In this document: piece after piece, positions 24,342 to 31,224 of the stretch | Layout of the letters: each line of letters begins with the position of its first letter | Numbering within the stretch: the first letter of the stretch is position 1 | DNA from: Oscillospiraceae bacterium | GTDB taxonomy: Bacteria > Bacillota > Clostridia > Oscillospirales > Oscillospiraceae | Length of the DNA stretch: 47,263 nucleotides | Direction: 5' to 3' | NCBI GenBank assembly: GCA_015068325.1 | Contig: SVKQ01000016.1 | Coordinates: 1 to 47,263, forward strand | Program-made: the position numbers and the translations under genes | Notes under the pieces: generated by a model | Told to the model about the DNA's origin: nothing | Database searches by the model: none | What the model saw: only the letters and a program-made list of their open reading frames with translations

Positions 24342-24370
24342 AGATAACAGATTCCAGGCCGGATTGTCAA
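24342..24370 (-). promoter_or_regulatory. sigma-A promoter of symporter gene
   Basis: On the minus strand a perfect TTGACA (24365-24370), 17 bases, TTATCT (24342-24347). About 45 bases before the start codon. Confidence 0.75.
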
Positions 24371-24401
24371 GTAGCAAGCGGGAAACGGCACAGGGTGAAT
24401 A

Positions 24402-24443
24402 GAAAAATCCGGACAGATATTCTGTGAGAATGTCTATCCGGAT
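24402..24443 (-). terminator. long hairpin with T-run, minus strand
   Basis: ATCCGGACAGATATTCT (24407-24423) and a near-complement at 24427-24443 form a 17-bp stem with one mismatch, one G-U and a 3-base loop. Read on the minus strand the stem is followed by TTTTTCTATTC. It would stop read-through from the tRNA side towards the symporter promoter. No gene is seen between it and the tRNA. Confidence 0.65.
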
Positions 24444-24504
24444 CTGGCCAGAGTAAATATATGGGAATTGACGCATTCAAAGCAGAAAGAGGCAGCGCCT
24501 GCCT

Positions 24505-24548
24505 AAAAAGAAAGCGTCGTCGCGAACGATACAAAGTCCGCGACGACG
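24505..24548 (-). terminator. Rho-independent terminator of tRNA-Pro
   Basis: CGTCGTCGCG (24515-24524) and its complement (24539-24548) around a 14-base loop; on the minus strand followed by CTTTCTTTTT. It begins right after the tRNA 3' end. Confidence 0.85.
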
Positions 24549-24549
24549 A

Positions 24550-24625
24550 TGGTCGGAGTGGGGGGACTTGAACCCCCGGCCTCTTGGTCCCGAACCAAGC
24601 GCGCTACCGGCTGCGCTACACCCCG
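24550..24625 (-). tRNA. tRNA-Pro (anticodon CGG)
   Basis: 76 bases including an encoded CCA end. Acceptor stem CGGGGTG/CACTCCG with one G-U pair and discriminator A; D arm GCGC...GCGC; anticodon stem CTTGG/CCAAG with loop TTCGGGA, giving anticodon CGG for the proline codon CCG, frequent in this G+C-rich sequence; T arm GGGGG-TTCAAGT-CCCCC. The cloverleaf is complete. Confidence 0.97.
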
Positions 24626-24679
24626 AAAGCCTTTCTATTATATGCGCTATCCATCGCCGTGTCAAGTGAAATTTCCTCG

Positions 24680-24708
24680 TTCTACACCCCGCCGCAGACC
24701 CGTATACT
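24680..24708 (+). promoter_or_regulatory. possible promoter of the M23/M50 pair
   Basis: TTCTAC (24680-24685), 17 bases, TATACT (24703-24708), 34 bases before the M23 gene start. The -35 box is weak. A mother-cell sigma factor would be expected if the genes are spoIVF; I see no clean sigma-E pair. Confidence 0.4.
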
Positions 24709-24741
24709 GCAATGAAATGCGGCAGCGGGGGAGGGTGAAGC

Positions 24742-25626
24742 ATGGCCGGAGAGCGATGGAACGAGTGGCGGCAGCCGGCGCGCGGGGAGCGGCGGACAAT
24801 ACGCCGGACAGGAGATGCCGGCACACGGCGTGCCGGAGGATCGATGCCGGAAGAGCGCAGCAGTGGGCGGCGGATGCGGCAGATGGCTGTCAGCGCCGTG
24901 CTGTTGCTGCTGGTAGTCACGGTGAAGCTGGCCCTGCCGGACGTGATGGAGCAGTATCGGCAGCAGCTTCTGAGTCTGCTGGGGGAGGACACCGATTTTG
25001 CGGCGGCCTTCTCCTCGGTGGGGCGGATCGTGGCGCCGGAAGGAACGGTGGGCGAGGCCCTCAATGACGCCTACGTGGCAGTCTTCGGCAGTCAGAACAG
25101 TGTGGAGGATGCCGCTACCCCGGAAGGGCGGCGGCCGGAAGCAGGTGCGCCAGAGGAAACAGCAAGCGCCGATGACACAGCCGTCTACACGGCGGAGACG
25201 ACCCCGGCCAATGTGTGCCTTACCCAGCAGGTGTTAGGCTTCGCCTATGCCGCGCCGGTCAGCGGGGAGATCACAGACGGCTTCGGCTTCCGGGAGCACC
25301 CGATCCTGCAGAAGCAGAAGTTTCACTACGGTGTGGACATCGCCGCCGAGAGCGGTGCGGTGATCCGTGCCTTTGCCGCCGGTACGGTGACGGTGGTGGC
25401 GGAGAGCAGCGATTTGGGTAAGTATGTGGAGGTGCTGCACGAGGGCGGCGTTACCAGCCTGTACGCCCACTGCAGCGCAATCACCGCTTCCTCCGGCCAG
25501 CAGGTGGCCCTGGGCGATCCCATCGCCGAGGTGGGGGAGACGGGCCAGACCACCGGGTCCCATCTGCACTTTGAACTGCAGAGGGGCAGCGTCTATCTGA
25601 ATCCCGTCTACTATGCGGCGCCGTAG
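24742..25626 (+). CDS. M23 (LytM) family membrane-anchored protein, SpoIVFA-like
   Basis: 294-residue protein with a basic cytoplasmic N-terminus of about 45 residues, one membrane helix (MAVSAVLLLLVVTVKLALP, about 48-66), a variable linker and a C-terminal M23/LytM domain: ITDGFGFREHP, FHYGVDIAA (H195, D199), LYAHC and GSHLHFEL (H274, H276). All zinc and catalytic positions look present, so it may be an active endopeptidase. Being overlapped by an M50 protease gene is the arrangement of spoIVFA-spoIVFB, where SpoIVFA holds the M50 protease in the forespore membrane and restrains it. That role is inferred from context. ATG after GGGGGAGGGTG. Confidence 0.82.
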   Translation: MAGERWNEWRQPARGERRTIRRTGDAGTRRAGGSMPEERSSGRRMRQMAVSAVLLLLVVTVKLALPDVMEQYRQQLLSLLGEDTDFAAAFSSVGRIVAPEGTVGEALNDAYVAVFGSQNSVEDAATPEGRRPEAGAPEETASADDTAVYTAETTPANVCLTQQVLGFAYAAPVSGEITDGFGFREHPILQKQKFHYGVDIAAESGAVIRAFAAGTVTVVAESSDLGKYVEVLHEGGVTSLYAHCSAITASSGQQVALGDPIAEVGETGQTTGSHLHFELQRGSVYLNPVYYAAP

Positions 25627-26227
25627 AGAGCTGTCGCTGTCTGTATCGCCGTTGACGGCGCCGGTATGGGCGTTGTTTGCGCTGCTGTCCTCTCCGGTGG
25701 TGCTGGTGGCGCTGTTGGCGGCCGCCGCGCCCCATGAGCTGGGTCATTGGGCGGTGCTGCGGTGCTTCGGTGGCCGGGTGTCCCGGCTGCGGATCACCCC
25801 CTTCGGTGCGGAGATGGTCATCGCCGACACGGCCCGGATCTCCTACGGCGCGGAGCTGCTGACGGCGCTGGCAGGACCGGCGGCAAACCTGCTGTTGGCT
25901 CTGGTACTGGGCGCAGCGGGCGGCGGGTGGCCGTTGCTCTATGTGTTCGCCGGTGCCCAGCTGGTGCTGGGCGTGTTCAATCTGCTCCCGGTGCCGCCGC
26001 TGGATGGCGGGCGTCTGCTGTGGCTGGCGGCGGCGTGGCTCACCGAGCCGTTTACGGCGGACCGGATCGTCGCGGCGGTGGGCGTGCTGACGGCGGCGGC
26101 GCTGACGGCAGGCGGAGTCCTGCTGCTGCGTGAGGGCAGCAGCCCCTTCTTACTGCTGGGTGCGGCGGGACTGTTGCTGTCGGCCCTGCGGGAAAAGGGA
26201 CTTGTCAAACGCGGCGCGGCACGGTAA
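25613..26227 (+). CDS. M50 site-2 protease family protein, SpoIVFB-like
   Basis: 204-residue intramembrane zinc protease. The zinc motif HELGH (41-45) lies in the first core helix, and the third ligand is in NLLPVPPLDGGR (D131). About five hydrophobic segments follow each other over the length. In Bacillus SpoIVFB, a protein of the same class, frees sigma-K by cutting pro-sigma-K inside the membrane; other clostridial M50 proteins may have other substrates. The start overlaps the M23 gene by 14 bases, with no separate strong ribosome binding site, so it is translationally coupled. C-terminal CBS or PDZ domains are not visible; the tail is short and basic. Confidence 0.85.
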   Translation: MRRRRELSLSVSPLTAPVWALFALLSSPVVLVALLAAAAPHELGHWAVLRCFGGRVSRLRITPFGAEMVIADTARISYGAELLTALAGPAANLLLALVLGAAGGGWPLLYVFAGAQLVLGVFNLLPVPPLDGGRLLWLAAAWLTEPFTADRIVAAVGVLTAAALTAGGVLLLREGSSPFLLLGAAGLLLSALREKGLVKRGAAR

Positions 26228-26230
26228 AAT
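26202..26230 (+). promoter_or_regulatory. promoter of the radical SAM pair
   Basis: TTGTCA (26202-26207), 17 bases, TAAAAT (26225-26230). It lies inside the last codons of the M50 gene and ends 40 bases before the radical SAM start. Confidence 0.6.
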
Positions 26231-26254
26231 AAGCTGTCAAGGCGTATTTTACCG
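26222..26254. promoter_or_regulatory. inverted repeat over the -10 box and leader, possible operator
   Basis: CGGTAAAATA (26222-26231) and its exact complement TATTTTACCG (26245-26254) with 13 bases between. The left arm covers the -10 box; the right arm ends just before the ribosome binding site. The half-site spacing of about two helical turns suits a dimeric repressor; an mRNA hairpin is the alternative. Confidence 0.5.
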
Positions 26255-26269
26255 ACAGGAGAATCCAAC

Positions 26270-28102
26270 GTGGACAAGAGATTGGAACGCATTCTGCCCC
26301 GTGTGCAGAAACCGGCGCGCTACGTAGGCGGAGAATATAACGCGGTGGTCAAGGAGCTGGCGGATGTGGATACCCGCATCGCCTTCTGCTTCCCCGACAC
26401 CTATGAGATCGGCATGTCCAACCTGGGCATGCGAATCCTCTACGGCGTTATGAACGAAATGCCCGGGGTCTGGTGCGAGCGGGTCTTCGCCCCCTGGGGC
26501 GACATGGAGGAGGAGATGCGCCGCGCCGGCATGCCGCTGTTTGCCCTGGAGTCCGGCGATCCCATCACGCATTTCGATATTGTGGCCTTCTCCGTGGGCT
26601 ACGAGATGGCCTTCACAACCATTTTGAACATGCTGGATCTGGCGGGTATCCCTCTCCGCAGCGCCGACCGTACCGGCCTGACGCCGTTGGTGGTCGCCGG
26701 CGGCACCGCCATGTACAACGCCGAGCCCGTGGCCGAGTTCATCGACGTCGTGTCCATCGGCGAGGGAGAGGACGTTATCGTGGAGCTGGTGGAGCTGCAC
26801 CGCCAGGCCCGGCGGGAGGGCTGGAGCAGAGAGGAGCTGCTGCGCCGTGCTGCCCGGCTGCCGGGGCTCTATGTGCCCTGTCTCTACGACGTAACCTATC
26901 ATGACAACGGTACCGTGCGGGCGATCACCCCCCGGGACGGCGCGCCGAAGGTAGTCACCAAGCGGATTGTGCAGGATATGGACAAGTCCTATTTCCCGGT
27001 AAAGACCATCGTGCCATCCACGGAGATCGTGCAGGACCGGGTCACGCTGGAGCTCTTTCGCGGCTGCATCCGCGGCTGCCGGTTCTGCCAGGCAGGGTAT
27101 GTCTACCGCCCGGTGCGCAGCCGCAGCCGGGAACTCTGTGCCCGCTACGGTATGGAGTCCTGCAACGACTCCGGCTATCAGGAGGTGACGCTGTCCTCCC
27201 TGAGCACCAGCGACTATCCGCCCCTGACGGAGCTGTGCGATGAGCTGGAGGACTTCTGCGCCCAACGCCATGTGAACCTGTCACTGCCGTCCCTGCGGGC
27301 GGACAACTTCTCCATGAATCTGATGCAGCGGCTGGCCAGGGGCCGTAAATCCGGCTTGACCTTCGCTCCGGAGGCGGGCACCCAGAGGCTGCGGGACGTG
27401 ATCAACAAGAACGTGACGCAGGAGGAGCTGCTGCGCTCCTGCCGCACCGCCTTTGCCGGCGGCTACAACGCAGTAAAGCTCTACTTCATGCTGGGCCTGC
27501 CCACCGAGACGGACGAGGACGTGCTGGGCATCGCCGACATCGCCGGGCGCGTCATGCATGAATGGCGGGAGGCCGCCCCCAACAAAAGCCGCGGCGTCCG
27601 CATCACCGTGTCTACATCCTGGTTCGTACCCAAGCCACATACTGCCTTCCAGTGGGAGCCCCAGATAACCCGCGAGGAGTACGAGCGGCGTGTGAAGCTG
27701 CTGAGGGAGGCCATCCACACCAAAACCGTCACCTATAACTGGCACGACAGCGCTACCAGCGTCATCGAGGCGGTGTTGGCCCGGGGCGACCGGAAACTGT
27801 GTAAGGTATTGGAAACAGTGTGGCGTAAAGGCGGAAAGCTTGATGCTTGGGAGGAGTATTTCTCCTTCGAGCGCTGGCAGGAGGCCTTCGCCGAATGCGG
27901 TGTGGACCCGGCCTTTTACGCCAACCGCCGCCGGGAAAAGGACGAGGTGATGCCCTGGAGCATGATCTCCAGCGGCGTCACGGAGGAGTATCTCTGGCGG
28001 GAGAGCGAGCGGGCCCGGCAGGGCGTCACCACGCCGGACTGCCGCACCCGGTGCGGCGGCTGCGGCGCCAACCGGCTGGTAGGAGGGACGTGCCATGTCT
28101 AA
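26270..28102 (+). CDS. TIGR03960-type B12-binding-domain/radical SAM protein
   Basis: 610-residue radical SAM enzyme. The N-terminal half has the layout of the B12-binding domain seen in this family (FPDTYEIGMSNLGMRILYGV; LVVAGGTAMYNAEPVAEFID) but without a DxHxxG cobalamin motif. The radical SAM core has CIRGCRFC (C266, C270, C273) for the 4Fe-4S cluster, then YQEVTLSSLSTSDY and LKLYFMLGLPTE-type strands. A C-terminal cysteine group (DCRTRCGGCGANR, then TC) is present and could hold a second cluster. Its substrate is unknown; in actinobacteria it is fused to the partner encoded by the next gene. Start is GTG at 26270 after CAGGAG. The next gene overlaps by 8 bases. Confidence 0.9.
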   Translation: MDKRLERILPRVQKPARYVGGEYNAVVKELADVDTRIAFCFPDTYEIGMSNLGMRILYGVMNEMPGVWCERVFAPWGDMEEEMRRAGMPLFALESGDPITHFDIVAFSVGYEMAFTTILNMLDLAGIPLRSADRTGLTPLVVAGGTAMYNAEPVAEFIDVVSIGEGEDVIVELVELHRQARREGWSREELLRRAARLPGLYVPCLYDVTYHDNGTVRAITPRDGAPKVVTKRIVQDMDKSYFPVKTIVPSTEIVQDRVTLELFRGCIRGCRFCQAGYVYRPVRSRSRELCARYGMESCNDSGYQEVTLSSLSTSDYPPLTELCDELEDFCAQRHVNLSLPSLRADNFSMNLMQRLARGRKSGLTFAPEAGTQRLRDVINKNVTQEELLRSCRTAFAGGYNAVKLYFMLGLPTETDEDVLGIADIAGRVMHEWREAAPNKSRGVRITVSTSWFVPKPHTAFQWEPQITREEYERRVKLLREAIHTKTVTYNWHDSATSVIEAVLARGDRKLCKVLETVWRKGGKLDAWEEYFSFERWQEAFAECGVDPAFYANRRREKDEVMPWSMISSGVTEEYLWRESERARQGVTTPDCRTRCGGCGANRLVGGTCHV

Positions 28103-28757
28103 GCTGCGCCTGTTGTTCGTCAAGGAGGCCCAGGCCGCCTACATCTCCCATCTGGATCTGCTGCGCACCTTCCAGCGGGCCTTCCCGCGGACGGGGCTGG
28201 AGATCAGACACTCCCAAGGCTACCACCCCCATCCCATCCTCTCCATCGTGCTGCCGCTGCCGGTGGGACAGAGCAGCGTCTGCGAACTGCTGGATTTTGA
28301 GGTGACCCAGGACACCGACGGTGCCGGCATTGCGGAGAAGCTGAACACCGGCATGCCCAGCGGGCTGCGTGTGCTGGCGTGCTACGAGGCCAGGCGGCCC
28401 GTGCGGGAGCTGGCGTATCTGCGGTGCGATGTGGAGCTGGAATATGACGCCGGCGTGCCGGAGGGGGCCGCAGAGGCGCTGCGGACGCTGTTTGCCCGGC
28501 AATCGCTGGTGATCCAGAAGCGCACCAAGCGCAGGGAATTGGCGGACGTGGACATCGCCCCGCTGATCCGCCGCATCGCGCTGGCGGAGGAAGAGAGCCT
28601 CCTTCGGGCCGACGTGACCGTGCAGGCCCAGAACCCCGGGCTGAACCCCCAGCTGCTGGGTGCGGCCATCGAGCGGTATCGGCCGGAGCTGGCGCCGGAC
28701 TTCATCCGGGTGCGCCGCAGGGCGATCCTGGACGCGGAGGAACGGGATTTCCGCTGA
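28095..28757 (+). CDS. TIGR03936 radical-SAM-associated protein (DUF2344)
   Basis: 220-residue partner of the upstream radical SAM protein. The opening LRLLFVKEAQAAYISHLDLL, the segment RAFPRTGLEIRHSQGYHPHP and PLPVGQSSVCELLDFEV are typical of DUF2344. The end has the nucleic-acid-binding-like basic run RVRRRAILDAEERDFR. The pair is often found before ribonuclease E/G and rplU in other Clostridia; here those genes are missing and rplS follows. It overlaps the radical SAM gene by 8 bases, with AGGAGGGACG 5 bases before its ATG, so expression is coupled. No enzymatic residues are evident. Confidence 0.9.
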   Translation: MSKLRLLFVKEAQAAYISHLDLLRTFQRAFPRTGLEIRHSQGYHPHPILSIVLPLPVGQSSVCELLDFEVTQDTDGAGIAEKLNTGMPSGLRVLACYEARRPVRELAYLRCDVELEYDAGVPEGAAEALRTLFARQSLVIQKRTKRRELADVDIAPLIRRIALAEEESLLRADVTVQAQNPGLNPQLLGAAIERYRPELAPDFIRVRRRAILDAEERDFR

Positions 28758-28793
28758 AATATCCAAAAAGCGGAGAAAAATGCAAAATAACAC

Positions 28794-28822
28794 TTGCATT
28801 TACTCCGGGATTGTGGTATTCT
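28794..28822 (+). promoter_or_regulatory. promoter of rplS
   Basis: TTGCAT (28794-28799), 17 bases, TATTCT (28817-28822). It gives a structured leader of about 90 bases. Confidence 0.6.
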
Positions 28823-28840
28823 TTTACGGCATGAAAAAAG

Positions 28841-28898
28841 GGCGGTCCTCTGCCGTCGGCGCAAAGCTGTGCGCCGCAGAGATGGCGGCATGAACGCC
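28841..28898 (+). promoter_or_regulatory. structured leader of rplS, possible L19 autoregulatory element
   Basis: Nested pairings GGCG/CGCC (28841-28844 with 28895-28898), CTCTGC/GCAGAG (about 28848-28853 with 28876-28881) and GGCGCA/TGCGCC (28858-28863 with 28870-28875). An alternative pairing, GCCGTC with GATGGC (28881-28886), would compete with the middle stem. It ends 9 bases before AGGAGG. An L19 leader is a known element in low-GC Gram-positives; identity with it is not proven. Confidence 0.5.
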
Positions 28899-28920
28899 TA
28901 TGATACAGGAGGAAAAGAAC

Positions 28921-29262
28921 ATGGATCTCGTCAAGGCATTGAATGAAAAACAGCTGCGCACCGACGTGCCGCAGGTGGAAGTGGGCGACACCGTGCGCGT
29001 CCACGTGAAGGTCAAGGAGGGCTCCCGCGAGCGTATCCAGGTCTTCGAGGGCATCGTGATCGCCAAAAAGCACGGCGGCATCGAGGAGACCATCACCGTC
29101 CGCCGCATCTCTTACGGCGTCGGTGTGGAGAAGGTGTTCCCCATCCACTCCCCGTCCATCGCCACCATCGAGACGGTGCGCCACGGCTACGTCCGCCGCG
29201 CCAAGCTGTATTATCTGCGTGACCGCGTCGGCAAGGCCGCCAAGGTCCGCGAGAAGCTGTAA
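28921..29262 (+). CDS. rplS: 50S ribosomal protein L19
   Basis: 113-residue ribosomal protein L19, at the 30S-50S interface. Sequence marks: [48 protein letters not shown] and [19 protein letters not shown]. The ATG at 28921 is chosen because AGGAGG (28907-28912) precedes it by 8 bases and it begins at the conserved MDLVKALN. It is transcribed alone from its own promoter with a structured leader and is closed by a terminator. The usual upstream partners rimM and trmD are not here. Confidence 0.97.
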   Translation: MDLVKALNEKQLRTDVPQVEVGDTVRVHVKVKEGSRERIQVFEGIVIAKKHGGIEETITVRRISYGVGVEKVFPIHSPSIATIETVRHGYVRRAKLYYLRDRVGKAAKVREKL

Positions 29263-29280
29263 GCGTTCGAAGGCTATGAA

Positions 29281-29310
29281 GACCGCCCACATCTGTGGGC
29301 GGTTTTTCTT
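29281..29310 (+). terminator. Rho-independent terminator of rplS
   Basis: ACCGCCCACA and complement around TC, followed by TTTTTCTTT; 18 bases behind the stop. Confidence 0.92.
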
Positions 29311-29328
29311 TCCTTTTGGCGAGATCTG

Positions 29329-29337
29329 TGGTATAAT
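29329..29337 (+). promoter_or_regulatory. extended -10 promoter of rbgA
   Basis: TGG followed by TATAAT (29332-29337). No good -35 box lies at the right distance. Directly behind the rplS terminator and 33 bases before the start. Confidence 0.5.
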
Positions 29338-29370
29338 CGACTGACTGATTATGGAAAGGTGGTGACGTCC

Positions 29371-30240
29371 GTGCAGATCGAGGGTTTGAGTTGGTTTCCC
29401 GGCCACATGACAAAGACGAAACGCATGATCGCCGCGGAGATTGGCCGCATGGACGCCGTCTGTGAGATTTTGGACGCCCGTATCCCCATCTCCTCCCGCA
29501 ACCCGGATGTGGACGAGATGACGGCGGGCAAGCCGCGGCTGGTGGTGCTGAACCGGGTGGATCAGGCCGATCCGAAGGAGACGCGCCGCTGGGCGGCCCA
29601 TTTCCGGGAAATAGGTTATGCCGTGTTGGAGGTCAACGCCAGGGACGGCGGTGGCACGGCCCGGTTCGCCGGCGCCGTGCGGGAGCTGCTGCGGGATAAG
29701 ATCGCTGCCTGGGAGGCCAAAGGCCAGGTGGGCCGCACCATCCGGGTGATGGTGCTGGGTATCCCCAATGTGGGCAAATCCACCTTCATCAACAAGGTGG
29801 CCCGCCGCAAGAGCGCCAGGGCCGAGGACCGTCCCGGCGTGACCCGCAGCAAGCAGTGGGTACCGGTGGATCAGACGCTGGAGCTCCTGGATACCCCCGG
29901 CATCCTGTGGCCCAAGTTTGACGATGTGCAGGTGGGTATCCACCTGGCCTTTACCGGCGCCATCAAAGACGACGTGATGGACATCGAGGAGCTGGCCTGT
30001 TACCTGATGGAGTGTCTGGGCGCTCACTATGCCGCCGTACTGGCGGAGCGGTACAAGATCAACGCGGAAGAGGGCGACAGCGGCTACGACCTGCTGACCA
30101 GGGCGGGCCGCAAGCGCGGCTTCCTCATGCGCGGCGCTGAGGTGGATACTGAGCGCATGGCCCGCATCCTGCTGGATGAATTCCGGGGCGGCAAGCTGGG
30201 ACGTTTTACACTGGAGACGGTGGAGGACATACAGGCATGA
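29371..30240 (+). CDS. rbgA: ribosome biogenesis GTPase RbgA (YlqF)
   Basis: 289-residue circularly permuted GTPase needed for late 50S assembly. It opens with the family signature WFPGHMTKTKRMI; G motifs appear in permuted order: G4 as NRVD, then G1 GIPNVGKST, then G3 DTPGILWPK. A C-terminal ANTAR-like RNA-binding domain follows. I start at GTG 29371, since AAAGGTGGTGA lies 6 bases before it and homologues begin close to WFPGHM; in-frame GTG codons at 29359 and 29362 would overlap that ribosome binding site. Its stop overlaps the rnhB start (ATGA). Confidence 0.94.
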   Translation: MQIEGLSWFPGHMTKTKRMIAAEIGRMDAVCEILDARIPISSRNPDVDEMTAGKPRLVVLNRVDQADPKETRRWAAHFREIGYAVLEVNARDGGGTARFAGAVRELLRDKIAAWEAKGQVGRTIRVMVLGIPNVGKSTFINKVARRKSARAEDRPGVTRSKQWVPVDQTLELLDTPGILWPKFDDVQVGIHLAFTGAIKDDVMDIEELACYLMECLGAHYAAVLAERYKINAEEGDSGYDLLTRAGRKRGFLMRGAEVDTERMARILLDEFRGGKLGRFTLETVEDIQA

Positions 30241-30869
30241 GACAGCTGGAACACCCCTGGTCGCTGGAGGATGCCTGTTTCGCCGGCGGCGCGTCCTGTG
30301 TCTGCGGTGTGGACGAGGCCGGCGCCGGCCCGCTGATGGGGCCGGTCTACGCCGCGGCGGTGATCCTGCCGCCGTACCTGGTCATCGAGGGACTCAACGA
30401 CTCCAAGAAGCTGACGGAAAAGCAGCGTGAGACGCTGTACGGGACCGTTACGGAGCGGGCAGACGCTTGGTCTGTAGCCCGGGTGGAGGCGTGGGAGATC
30501 GACGCTACCGATATCCTCAGCGCCCGCATAAAGGCCATGCAGCTGGCCATTGACGGCCTCGACCGGAGGCCTGACATGGCCCTGATCGACGGCAACCGCG
30601 ATCGGGGAAAAACGGCGGCTGTCACCGTACCCCACATCTGCGTGGTGGGGGGCGACGGCAAGAGCGAGAGCATCGCCGCGGCGTCCATTTTGGCCAAGGT
30701 CAGCCGGGACCGCTACGTGACGGAGGTGCTGGACCGGCTGTATCCCCAGTACCAGTTCGCCAGACATAAGGGCTATGGCACGAAGCTCCACTACGATATG
30801 CTGGACCGGTACGGGCCCTGTCCTGAGCACCGCATGACGTTTCTGAAGAAGTGGGAGGCCCGGCGATGA
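30237..30869 (+). CDS. rnhB: ribonuclease HII with unusual GAG motif
   Basis: 210-residue RNase HII, which nicks DNA at single ribonucleotides. Catalytic carboxylates appear present: D26 and E27 in GVDEAG, the aspartate in ALIDGNR, and one further in the YGTKLHYDML/segment region; GDGKSESIAAASILAKVSRD and HRMTFLKKW are typical. The nucleotide-sensing GRG motif that follows DEA reads GAG (G29-A30-G31), codon GCC at 30324-30326. The gene overlaps rbgA (ATGA) and yraN (ATGA) and so sits in a tightly coupled trio. Length is normal. Assignment is sure; efficiency towards single ribonucleotides is not. Confidence 0.93.
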   Translation: MRQLEHPWSLEDACFAGGASCVCGVDEAGAGPLMGPVYAAAVILPPYLVIEGLNDSKKLTEKQRETLYGTVTERADAWSVARVEAWEIDATDILSARIKAMQLAIDGLDRRPDMALIDGNRDRGKTAAVTVPHICVVGGDGKSESIAAASILAKVSRDRYVTEVLDRLYPQYQFARHKGYGTKLHYDMLDRYGPCPEHRMTFLKKWEARR

Positions 30870-31216
30870 GCCGGCAGAGCGGCACCTGGGGCGAGGCCCA
30901 GGCGGCATCCTATCTGCGCCGCTGCGGCTATGAGCTGTTGGCCCACAGCTACCGCTGCCGCTTCGGGGAGATCGACCTAGTCGCCCGGAAAGGGCGCACG
31001 GTGTGTTTCGTGGAGGTGAAGCTGCGCAGCAACGTGCAGTACGGCCTCCCCCGGGAGGCAGTGACGCCCCGGAAACAGGAGCGGCTGCGCAAGACGGCGC
31101 TGTGCTATCTCAGCGAGCACGAACTGGACTGTCCCACCCGCTTTGACGTGGCGGAGATATACACGGACGGCGCCGGCGGTCCGGCCCGCATAGAATATCT
31201 GGAAAATGCTTTTTGA
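30866..31216 (+). CDS. YraN family protein (UPF0102)
   Basis: 116-residue member of the YraN family, which has the fold of restriction-type/Holliday-junction nucleases. Motifs: GEAQAASYLRRCGYELL, the acidic pair in FGEIDLVARKG and the FVEVKLRS motif (E-x-K) of the nuclease fold. Function in cells is not settled. The ATG at 30866 overlaps the rnhB stop, with GGGAGG 8 bases upstream. The order rbgA-rnhB-yraN is common in Firmicutes. The M19 dipeptidase gene starts 8 bases after it. Confidence 0.92.
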   Translation: MSRQSGTWGEAQAASYLRRCGYELLAHSYRCRFGEIDLVARKGRTVCFVEVKLRSNVQYGLPREAVTPRKQERLRKTALCYLSEHELDCPTRFDVAEIYTDGAGGPARIEYLENAF

Positions 31217-31224
31217 GGTGACAT

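Noticed and set aside
24550-24625. tRNA-Pro as attachment site of an integrated element
   Set aside because: No integrase, no second copy of the tRNA 3' end in the neighbouring 2 kb that I can see; only codon use of the symporter hints at transfer.
25613-25626. Overlap of M23 and M50 genes read as a frameshifted single gene
   Set aside because: Both proteins are complete with normal ends, and overlapping starts are usual for coupled genes.
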